From: Hyposmocoma kahamanoa | Taxonomy: Eukaryota > Arthropoda > Insecta > Lepidoptera > Cosmopterigidae | Assembly: GCF_003589595.1 (NCBI RefSeq) | Contig: NW_020653993.1 | Location: 1,520,383 to 1,584,382 of the forward strand | Direction: 5' to 3' | Length of the DNA: 64,000 nucleotides | Part shown: positions 56,523 through 64,000 of the stretch, one piece after another | Layout of the letters: each line of letters starts with the position of its first letter | Numbering within the stretch: position 1 is the first letter of the stretch | Translations under genes and position numbers: made by a program | The notes under the pieces: generated by a model | Databases searched by the model: none | What the model saw: the letters and a program-made list of their open reading frames with translations, nothing else | What the model was told of the DNA's origin: nothing

Positions 56523-56870
56523 ATGTATCCAAGTTTGTTTGAACTCGGCATGGTTGGTTATAATAGACTAGAAGTACGTCGAGACTTCGCATTAGCTGAA
56601 ATTATTTTTAAACTACTTAGAGGGTCAATTTTTAACCATAGTATGCGGGAAAGGGTGTCTTCATGCGTGCCGAATGATTACGTAAGGAGGCGACGAAATC
56701 CGCGACTGTTGGCAGTGCCGCGCGGCCGGACTAATCTGAGCCAGAAGTCCCTGCTGACACGAGCTTTGCAAATCCTAAATGATATTGCAGACAGAACGGA
56801 CTTATTTTCATGTACTCTGTGTGAATTCACAAGGATAACTCTATACGTTATTTGCTACTCAATACTCAAT
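56523..56870 (+). pseudogene. LINE ORF C-terminal domain
   Basis: It reads MYPSLFELGMVGYNRLEVRR, DFALAEIIFKLLRGSIFNH, PNDYVRRRRNPRLLAVPRGR and SLLTRALQILNDIADRTDLF, then a stop. The LGM-GYN-LE-RR--AL---LL-G pattern followed by R---L--P-RT----SPL-RAL--LN is a well-known LINE tail domain. A minus-strand piece of the same domain lies at 34776-34930. The annotated frame continues into SINE sequence, which is an artefact. Confidence 0.83.
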
Positions 56871-56887
56871 ACTCAATATATTTATAA

Positions 56888-57101
56888 ACTGCCTCCGTGG
56901 CCGAACGGTTACCATGCCGGACTGCCACGCAGAGGTCCCAGGTTCGATTCCCGGGCCGGGAGAAATAGTTGTATGGCCTACAATTATTTCTCTCGTGAGT
57001 TTGGGTGTAATTTGTGGTTGTCTATGTGTGTGTCCATGGCACCCGCGACACAGGGTTGCCCTAGTGCGGGGCTATGTTGAGTGTGTGCGTTATTATTATT
57101 G
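56888..57101 (+). mobile_element. SINE family A, full length
   Basis: It has perfect family features: tgcctccgtggccgaacggt, ccatgccggactgccacgca, aggttcgattcccgggccgg, tttgggtgtaatttgtggtt and gcggggctatgttgagtgtg, with a TTATT tail. It is the best reference copy in the window. Confidence 0.92.
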
Positions 57102-57347
57102 CATTCATATAGTATACATGTCTTAAATTTAAAATAATGCTACACATATGAGCCCTTTATTAGGGATAACAATAACAGCAGAGGTAGGTCGAGGTTTCAA
57201 TTATTAATTAAAATTGTTATTTATCAAATAAAATATTTAAAAAAATGTCATATAAAGAAATACGTCATATTATGAGTAGAATTATGTCATTTGAAAGGTT
57301 GAATTTAATTAGATTACAGTAGCATAACTTTTATAGTATATAATTAA

Positions 57348-57825
57348 ATTTTTATTGAATTGATATTCAATTATTTTTTGTGAAATTACTCCACTAGTTT
57401 GTTATAATTATTAATACAAAGATCGAACACTCAGAAAAAATTCCTTCGATCCGGTCGGATACGAACCGACGACGTCTTCTTGCATACCGTGCCAGACGCT
57501 ATACCAACTAAGCCACTGCACGAACCAACGGACCTCACGAATTTTTCTATGTGCTTGCGTCGTGTCTTTGTACTTGGTCTTTCAACGACTTTTTAGTCGT
57601 AGCGCCATCTATGAGAAATCTTTGACAGATTTATCACCCAGTTAGTACCTTTACAGCTACCAGTCCTGGCGAGAGATGTCGCTATTCACTGTATTAATTA
57701 AATTTTTATTGAATTGATATTCAATTATTTTTTGTGAAATTACTCCATTAGTTTGTTATAATTATTAATACAAAGGTCGAACACTCAGAAAAAACACTCA
57801 GAAAAAATTCCTTCGATCCGGTCGG
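57348..57825 (-). mobile_element. SINE family B head-to-tail dimer with 18-bp target duplication
   Basis: The minus strand reads a 5'-truncated unit (ccgaccggatcgaaggaatt to the 3' end aattcaataaaaattt), then a full unit (gacatctctcgccaggactg, A box ggcttagttggtatagcgtc, B-box region cggttcgtatccgaccgg, 3' end). tttatagtatataattaa flanks the whole at 57330-57347 and 57826-57843. The dimer therefore inserted as one piece. Confidence 0.9.
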
Positions 57826-57843
57826 TTTATAGTATATAATTAA

Positions 57844-58689
57844 CATTTATTTATTATTCAAATTTATTATAATATTATTATTTTTATTTGTTATCAAAAT
57901 CTTCATTTCAATTGTAATAGCATTTATTAATAAGATGTAATTATAATATATTTAGAAACAGTAAATTCTTTTCCTCGTTTTTAATAATGGGCGGGAGCTC
58001 ATTGAATATCCTCACCGACATCGAATGGGGACTTGAGCTGTGTATAGTGTAGCCGAGATCGTGGCAGAAGCAATCTATTGCGTGGTCTAAAAGTGTGTCG
58101 TTGAGGCAGGTGATCAGTGTTAGTGTTAGTTATCTACGTAATTATTTCGTAATTATTTTGGCGAGTAGTTAATTTTTTTAATTATGGCTTTAATTTAAGA
58201 ATCTACATGATCTACTAATCTATATGAATTTGTATACTAAATACTAAATAATAAGTTTTAAATAATAAATAAATAAACGATGAAAGAAGATTGACTGTTC
58301 CGAAGACAAATTTTAATACCTGCTCTAGAAAAAGTCATACTGGGCTCTAATCAATTACACAGTGGGAAACGATCTGAGAAGCGGCGAGAGTCAATATACT
58401 TTCACTTAAATCACATTATCTGCTATCACTTTGAACAATAACTTTGAATTCGTAATTAGTGGAATTTTCAGGATAAAGTCTCTTGTGATTTGGTTTAAAA
58501 TAAGGAATATAATTCTAACTTTCTTCATCACTATTTCTTTCTTCGTTTTTTCTTCATAATATACATAAAACAAAAATAATCTTTGTACAAACTCTACTCG
58601 TAACTTCAAAAACCCGCCATCCCTAATTGATATAGTTTTCGACGGCTTTATAGAGATGTATATATGTGATTAAAAGTAAGGTTATTAAC
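57844..58689. other. Unannotated stretch
   Basis: AT-rich apart from cggtaactc-type scraps. A GC-richer piece at 57985-58110 has no recognised feature. A minus ORF (58406-58609) is K/I/F-rich and probably chance. Confidence 0.35.
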
Positions 58690-59250
58690 CAATGAGATGG
58701 AATTGCACGATTTAATTCCGCTTTCACCTCTCCATCATCGCTGGACTAGACGTAAGCTGGGTAGCGATGGGCGAATCAAGTCATTTAACTCGATTAACTC
58801 GAGTTAATCCCACAAGGAGTCAACTCAAGGTTCGGTAGCCATACTCCACCGATCTCAATACTTCATTCATACAGCGCAACGGCTACTTGTTCACACTCGG
58901 TCGGTTATACTGCCTTCAGAGCACACTCGTCGTCTCGAGTTCATATGAATATACGCCGCATCGCTTTCGCTGCTCGCGACTCGCAACTACTCTGTCAGAC
59001 ACCGAGTCGAGACAACTCGAGTTGGCAATCACGTCAACTCGAATAACTATAGTTGAAAAAAATATAACACGTCCAATCGCTAAGTCTGGGGTTCCACTCC
59101 AATGTTGTAGATATTAGCGTTAAGCTTCCACATTTATATGGCGAACGGCCATGTAGTGGACTTCCTTGCCTGCAGACTTATTTCCTGAACGCTGTAACTT
59201 GGGTTTTTGCAAGGCCAAAGTGAATGAAAACATTTTCTTCAAATTTAAGT
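58690..59250 (+). pseudogene. LINE C-terminus (type W) split by a MITE
   Basis: atggaattgcacgatttaat to gacgtaagctggg (58761) is followed, after the MITE, by agtctggggttccactccaa, cttccacatttatatggcga, ccttgcctgcagacttattt and aaggccaaagtgaatgaa. It parallels 55610-55885, with a short deletion of the PKIRTKR region. Confidence 0.83.
58762..59082. mobile_element. hAT-like MITE inserted in a LINE fragment
   Basis: The ends are tagcgatgggcgaatcaagt and, inverted, tagcgattggacgtgttata. The flanks aagctggg (58754-58761) and agtctggg (59083-59090) are an 8-bp duplication with two changes, and the related LINE copy at 19.8 kb has this site once. Internal aactcgattaactcgagtta palindromes are typical of such MITEs. 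The 76-codon ORF inside is an artefact. Confidence 0.83.
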
Positions 59251-59271
59251 GATACCAACCTGAGGTACATA

Positions 59272-59390
59272 GCCTCTTTTCAACAAAAAAATAATCATCA
59301 AAAACAGGTCACAAATTGTCGCGTAACGTACGTAAAAAAATGCAGTCGAATTGAGCACTTACTCATTTTTTCAAATCGGTTAAAAAAGTA
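59272..59390 (-). mobile_element. Family T element, 5' end only
   Basis: Minus strand: ttttttaaccgatttgaaaa, ctgtttttgatgattatttt and gttgaaaagaggctatgtac. Confidence 0.6.
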
Positions 59391-59949
59391 ATAAAAGTTG
59401 AACGTTATTATATTATATGTAATGTTATGAAAAGTTCACCTCGTATCTCAAGATCCATTATTGATCATAATAATCCCCGCAAAACCCTTATATTTGCATG
59501 CCATCTGAAGGCAGCCCATTAGGAAATTTCCCGACAAACTCTCTTAATGAAATTCTTGACGTATGACGTCGCTTTACATCGCTTTATGACGACTTACGTC
59601 GTTTTACGTCGACGTGATGACGCAATTCGAGCACTTTGTAATATTTATGCAGATTGCCAATTTGGGAGATAAAGGAACTCCTGTTTTCATGTGTGCCTCT
59701 GTTTACCCTTAACTGTATTAGGGATTATTGAAAGATTTTCTCTTCCGGTTGGATGGACAGTCCCATATCTTTCTACATAAGTTTGGTTTATAGTGACCCT
59801 CCCTGTCAACCTTTAGTTCTCGCAGATAGTCTCGATCTAACATGTGTGAAATAAATGTTGTAATGATAAATGTATTCAAATGTATATTTACAAAGAGAAA
59901 CCCCTAGAGTTTCGAGAGAGAAGCATTTATTCAGCTATTATAAATAAAT
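59391..59949. other. Unannotated stretch with a dense acgtc cluster
   Basis: 59558-59625 contains tgacgtcgctttaca, gacgacttacgtcg, ttttacgtcgacgtgatgac, a run of CpG palindromes that stands out in AT-rich DNA. No gene is supported. Confidence 0.35.
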
Positions 59950-60245
59950 ATAGCGACATCTCTCGCCAGGACTGGTAGCTGTAAAGGTACTAACTGGGTG
60001 ATAAATCTGCAATAGATTTGTCATAGATGGCGCTACGACTAAAAAGTCGTTGAAAGACCAAGTACAAAGACACGACGCAAGCACATACAAAAATTCGTGA
60101 GGTCCGTTGGTTCGTGCCGTGGCTTAGTTGGTATAGCGTCTGGCACGGTATGCAAGAAGACGTCGGTTCGAATCCGACCGGATCGAAGGATTTTTTTCTG
60201 AGTGTTTTTTCTGAGTGTTCGATCTTTGTATTAATAATTAAAACA
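59950..60245 (+). mobile_element. SINE family B, full-length copy
   Basis: gcgacatctctcgccaggac, ctgtaaaggtactaactggg, gatggcgctacgactaaaaa, A box ggcttagttggtatagcgtc, B box gtcggttcgaatccgaccgg, then a partly duplicated tttttctgagtg and gatctttgtattaataatta. It is the best reference for the family. It is very similar to the full unit of the 57.5-kb dimer. Confidence 0.9.
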
Positions 60246-60429
60246 AGGTAGAATTATGATAACAACGTCTTATGAACCATTGGCCACAAATACTTGAATG
60301 TTTAATATGAAAAAAAAAGACTCACCATCTTTAATGACGTTTTAAACACAGTGATATTATTTAATGAATGAATAAGATAATATTGAATCCCTTGGTGTAA
60401 TAAGGCCACATCTGGCATAAGGTCATACA

Positions 60430-60652
60430 GTTATGCTCACATTACTGTGTACCGGTGTTTAATGGTGAAATTACAGGCACATGGGCCTTATCAATTTATG
60501 TCTCAGGTTGACGGGCGCAGTGGCACTGCCCCTCAGTTCTTTGCGATTTAGAGCCCCGAATGGTATTGCAACTATTATGGACAGGCGTGTCGCTCACCTG
60601 CAGGCCCACGACTTGTTCCTCCCGTCATCACTAGGTATCATGAAAAAAAAAA
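60430..60652 (+). repeat. Family P repeat
   Basis: gttatgctcacattactgtg, ggtgaaattacaggcacatg, ttgacgggcgcagtggcact, ctattatggacaggcgtgtc and gttcctcccgtcatcact, followed by tatcatg and an A-run. The 5' third is missing. Confidence 0.8.
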
Positions 60653-61074
60653 TCACGTTATCCTCTAATTATACAGATTGTACCAACTAAGCTATAGTTG
60701 TTTTCTCATAAAGTGTAATGATATAGGCGATCCTGTACAGTCAGCATGAAAATGCTGTCAGAATGAACTGCTAATAAATTATAAGTATGATTGTTTAGAT
60801 AAATAAATATAAATCAACAACAAAAAGAATAAGTGTAATGTAGTAATTGCGTATCTCCTCTTTTCGAAGTCAGTGAATATTGAATATTGAATGAATTTTA
60901 ATAAGAGCATAATATAAAGACGGTTTAAATTCCCATCACAATGTTTTCTTTAATAAAGATTCCGCAAAGAATATTGAGGATCACTTTTATTATACTCAAT
61001 ATTTTCCGCGTAACTAAGTACGGGACGTGTTGTAAGCGGTAGCGGGAGAGAGTTAAGACTGCCAAATGCTTCTT

Positions 61075-61440
61075 TTTCTTTCTGCCCTTTTCCCATTTTA
61101 TTTGGGCTCGGAACTACTTGTACTTCTGTGCCAGGACGCTCTGTCCTGGGTAGTCGTTGGTGAGATATTCAGGGGGTTCCTCTCCGCGGAGTTTTACGGG
61201 GTTATTTAGTACTGCTTTTACTGAGACACTCTAATCTCTTCTGCTTATATGGCCGTACCATCAGAGTCGGTTCTCTTTGAGCTACTCTGTCCCCGGAGGA
61301 ATAAAATCGGGTCACGGCCTGTTGCCCAGGGTGCTGGCAGTGGTCCCCCTTTACATAGGCATGTTATTACATTGGGGAAGGCAGCGGCTATTGGGTTTCC
61401 CAATCGTTTAATTTTTGTCACAAAAAGATAGATAGATTCG
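61075..61440 (+). mobile_element. GC-richer block with simple-repeat end, probable TE tail
   Basis: tttgggctcggaactacttg, gccaggacgctctgtcctgg, tatggccgtaccatcagagt, ccggaggaataaaatcgggt and cccagggtgctggcagtggt lead to ttaatttttgtcacaaaaag and a short GATA run. It reads like a conserved LINE 3' region seen in Lepidoptera, but I recognise no protein in it. A spliced non-coding exon is less likely. Confidence 0.4.
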
Positions 61441-61659
61441 AAAAATTAAGTTTCATTTTCCGTGTGTCACAATCGCCGAAACAATATTCCGATATTGATT
61501 TAAACTTAACAAGTTAGTGCAACTCTTAAACTTCCAAATTTTAGAACATTTCCATTCCAGTAATTGCGTCAGATAACCCTCGTAGAGACTTTTGACCCCT
61601 TATGAATACACGTCTTTAATGTGTGAATTACTTATGACCGTTCGTAAAAAACACAGGAA

Positions 61660-61750
61660 ATAGAACAATTTTTTTTTCGCATATAAATCGCGTACAATTG
61701 TTACAACAAACAAATGGTTAAAAAAACAGTTTCATTTCCTATGATTGCTA
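61660..61750 (+). repeat. Fragment of the cgtttcgg palindrome family
   Basis: ataaatcgcgtacaattgtt and aacagtttcatttcctatga match the edges of the 56332-56490 element, with the centre deleted. Confidence 0.5.
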
Positions 61751-62529
61751 ACGATATAGCATAAACGTAAGCGACGCCTGTCGTATTATAATGTGCCAGA
61801 TTATAACACCAATTACCTGGTCTCAAACCATGGAATTTCCTATACTATAACACTCAGAAACAGAATGTTGCTCCTAACGGGAATAGAACCCAGGATCTCC
61901 TCCGATGACAGAAATAGAAACAGAGACTTGGGTCGACAGAAATAGGTAAAATTTGTTAATCGCTTTCTTTTTATAAATTGTACCATCGTCCATGTCAAGA
62001 TTATTTGATTTTACTTCAGTCCCTTAATACTGCCCTTTCGTGTAATAAGGAAATAAACATCTTATTTTGTTACGCCATTTTTGATTGTTATGTTCCTATA
62101 CGAGTATAACGTGAATTTAATAAAATAATTTCTTTGCTGACCTTGAACGAAGGTAACGAAGTTGTAGTTCCTTTAGCTTGTAAGAGGAATGTCGATTTCC
62201 TACCGAAGCACTGTAGTCTTTCTTTTTTCTTTTTTTACCATTTTGTACATTTGTGCTCCCAATAATAATAATTTTTTTCAGAAATAACGTTTGTTCGAAT
62301 TCTTATTACTCCGAAAACCGAATTATAATGAAACCGTTGTTCTTTCAGGATGTGTTGGATGTTTATCGCAAACACATGATTGGGTTCGGTTAGGTTAAGT
62401 TAGGTTTAAAAGAAAAAAAACATTTTCCTCTCAAAATTACTTTCGAGGTTATGAAAATTCGAGCAAACGCTATTTCTGGAAAATGTCATTTCGGAATACT
62501 GACCGACAACCATTCTACGGATATACCAC
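61751..62529. other. Unannotated stretch
   Basis: gttaggttaagttaggttta near 62390 is a short direct repeat, unlike the (TTAGG)n insect telomere array in length. No gene is supported. Confidence 0.35.
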
Positions 62530-62743
62530 TGAGATACCGTGGTAGTATAGTGGTTTGACTTATCGCCTCTGAAGCAGAGGCTGTGTGGGTTTCTCGAAAT
62601 TTATGTGCCAAATTTAATTTGAAATTTGCTATAAACTTTTTGGTGAAGAAAAACGTGTTGAAACCTACGCATCGAAGAAGGTTCACAACCCTCTGAAAAC
62701 GTGTGAAGTCTCCAACCCGTTTTAGGTCAGGGTGGCGGACTAT

Positions 62744-62977
62744 AGGAGGGAACCGTCCCCGTCGTGTCACGAGTGCGGCGCTGCGGATGACACCGCGCAG
62801 CACACCCTAGAGGTGTGCACGGGGACTGTAGGGCAGGACATCTCGCTGCCGAGCGTGGTTGCCGCCATGCTCGATAGCGAGGAGTCCTGTGAGGCGGTGG
62901 CCTCCTTTTGCGCAGAGGTTATGTCGCAAAAGGAGGTGCGCGAGGACGCGGCGGACGCGCACCCGCTTCGGCGCTGA
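62744..62977 (+). pseudogene. R1-clade LINE pol C-terminus with CCHC finger
   Basis: The frame reads PSPSCHECGAADDTAQHTLE, then VCTGT, a C-x2-C-x8-H-x4-C-like zinc knuckle found at the end of R1-clade pol proteins. VAAMLDSEESCEAVASFCAE and VMSQKEVREDAADAHPLRR follow, then TGA. The FC-EVM-QKE motif near the stop is also usual for the clade. It lacks the endonuclease and reverse transcriptase domains and cannot function. Confidence 0.85.
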
Positions 62978-63341
62978 CGTACGGGGAGAAGGCGAAGGCA
63001 GTTCGCTGCTCGCCTGATCCCCTAGTGAGGCCAGCGAGCTCTGGACAGGGACTCTGGAGCCTGCATTGCACGGCCTCACTCGTCTGGGGGGCGGGTCGGA
63101 GGACAACCGACTCGCCCCTCCGTTGGCGCGGGAGCCCTGGCGCAAGCTAGGGCGGTCGGGCGGCGTCATGGTGAATGTTCACCTATCCCACGGCGCCGAC
63201 TCAACCGGCGAGAGAGAAACCCGGGGGGGTTTTAGAGGGGTAGGCCCTCCAATCTGGAGGGAGAGTCCCCACATAACCCCTGAGTCTCCCTGGGCTCAGG
63301 GGTGTCGATAAAGATTTCCCCCCCGTCAAAGAAAAAAAAAA
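62744..63341 (+). mobile_element. R1-type LINE 3' end with 13-bp target duplication
   Basis: The 598-bp GC-rich insert is flanked by ggtggcggactat (62731-62743) and ggtggcggtctat (63342-63354) and ends in an A-run at 63331. It carries the ORF end, then a 3' UTR shared with 14274-14459. 5' truncation is typical of target-primed insertion. Confidence 0.88.
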
Positions 63342-63469
63342 GGTGGCGGTCTATGACATAAATGTTCGTCTGAGAAGAGAACCGTGCCCTGCAGTAGGTC
63401 GTATAAATGGGTTGATGGTGATATATCACGGAGAGTGCGCGATAGTATTGCATTTTTGTGGATCTAGGT

Positions 63470-63590
63470 GAACAGCTAAACAGTGGAATAATCCTGACTG
63501 CAGACTTATTCCCTGAATGCTATAACTTGGACTTCGTCAAGGCGAAAGTGAATTAATTATTTAGGTGTGCATGCTATATCGTCGACCTCA
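63470..63590 (+). pseudogene. LINE C-terminal scrap (type W)
   Basis: acagtggaataatcctgact, gcagacttattccctgaatg and cgtcaaggcgaaagtgaatt, then ttatttaggtgtgcatgcta, match 55755-55860. Only the NSLPADLFPE-YN-----K--VN part remains. Confidence 0.7.
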
Positions 63591-63704
63591 GTTTTTTTAT
63601 TACTATTATTTTGTTCTTTTATTTTACTGTTACATACTTATTTGTTTTATTATTTTAGGTCTTAAGTTAAAATAGGATTGTTTGGACTTGTCCCTTTTCC
63701 CCAG

Positions 63705-63927
63705 GTCGTGCCTATTTGATATCAGTTGCCGGAGTGCGCGTGCGGGGGAGAAGAATAGAGAATGTATTCAAAAAGAAAGAAGATGTAATAGTTACGAAAG
63801 GAAGACAGACAGAAGTTTATACATTAGAACTAAAAGAGAAGCTCAAAGTCCCGCCTACAGAACTAATGCGCCTAGCTAACGAACTCCCTCATCATTACTT
63901 TCCATCAAGTGACATGGAGGTTTCAAG
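63705..63927 (+). CDS. Candidate internal coding exon, unknown gene
   Basis: A pyrimidine-rich tract and ccccag (acceptor, AG at 63703-63704) precede 223 bp that are open in one frame, and gtaata (donor) follows at 63928. The frame starts at 63707 and reads RAYLISVAGVRVRGRRIEN, VFKKKEDVIVTKGRQTEV, YTLELKEKLKVPPTELMRLA and NELPHHYFPSSDMEVS, ending on two bases of a split codon. The residue mix (K/E/R/V rich, few rare residues) looks like real protein rather than AT-driven chance, and no TE motif is present. I do not recognise the family. Flanking exons must lie outside this window or be too short to see. Confidence 0.45.
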
Positions 63928-64000
63928 GTAATACCATTTAGATTTTCAACTGAATCCACGATGGCCAGCTTAAGCTCTTAGATTGTAGGAGACCTGGAGT

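Larger units (their letters stand above)
62530..63435 (+). mobile_element. SINE family E split by an R1-type LINE
   Basis: The left part 62530-62743 has ataccgtggtagtatagtgg (A-box region), aatttaatttgaaatttgct and gggtggcggactat. The right part 63342-63435 resumes with ggtggcggtctatgacataa, gcagtaggtcgtataaatgg and gttgatggtgat. The B box is decayed. Comparison with 40000-40292 shows that the LINE interrupts the element at the gtggcggactat site. Confidence 0.85.

Noticed and set aside
56888..56960. Possible functional tRNA gene
   Set aside because: A and B boxes are present, but there is no closed acceptor stem, and the sequence continues into a 140-bp SINE body present in six copies.
60118..60190. 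Possible functional tRNA gene with gcttagttggtatagcgtct
   Set aside because: The same head occurs in at least five SINE B copies with a common body, and the acceptor stem does not pair.
62380..62410. Telomeric (TTAGG)n array
   Set aside because: Only ttaggtt-type repeats of a few units with irregular spacing, too short and imperfect.
62807..63311. ORFs of 120, 80 and 81 codons in GC-rich DNA
   Set aside because: Shadows of the R1-type pol end and its 3' UTR. The CCHC frame (62744-62977) explains the region.

Overview
This window is AT-rich, intron- or intergene-like eukaryotic DNA with no dense protein coding. The repeat content points to a moth or butterfly (Lepidoptera): several tRNA-derived SINEs, many 5'-truncated non-LTR (LINE) fragments, a mariner element, a BEL/Pao remnant and many short terminal-inverted-repeat or foldback elements. 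A 100-base N gap follows an (AT)n run at 7103-7202. I see no bacterial gene, operon, CRISPR array, rRNA or functional tRNA gene. Almost every ORF over 60 codons is either chance or a translated piece of a transposable element (TE). Class and family names are from memory of these families and were not checked by search.

Layout. 0-10 kb: a foldback element, a LINE tail, repeats, the gap and a BEL/Pao integrase remnant. 10-15 kb: a dense cluster with a LINE reverse-transcriptase tail, two SINEs, an 860-bp segment between two inverted copies of one element (called family T here), and an R1-type LINE tail with a 14-bp target duplication. 15-30 kb: MITEs, inverted and tandem repeats, LINE tails and the first copy of a head-to-head foldback unit. 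30-31 kb: a mariner element with clear ends. 31-47 kb: a nested palindrome, three copies of an 8-bp-duplicating MITE (one at 15 kb), five kinds of tRNA-derived SINE, and the second foldback unit. 47-51 kb: mostly unique AT-rich DNA. 51-64 kb: LINE tails, a 1.4-kb nested palindrome, a SINE dimer with an 18-bp target duplication, an R1-type LINE inserted into a SINE, and at the far right (63705-63927) the only segment that looks like an ordinary coding exon with splice sites.

The commonest repeat, called family P here, is about 300-330 bp. It begins near gtagcagtagagctccttgt, contains tctgccgccaagcagtaatg, and ends gttcgtcccgtcacttg plus a short linker and an A-run. I count about two dozen full or partial copies. 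Two pairs of family P copies lie head to head around the same roughly 220-bp spacer, 21.7 kb apart and in opposite orientation. This suggests that the arm-spacer-arm unit has itself been copied, and it is the most interesting structure I found. The window also preserves a readable order of insertions: MITE into family P, hAT-like MITE into LINE, LINE into SINE, and SINE into palindrome.
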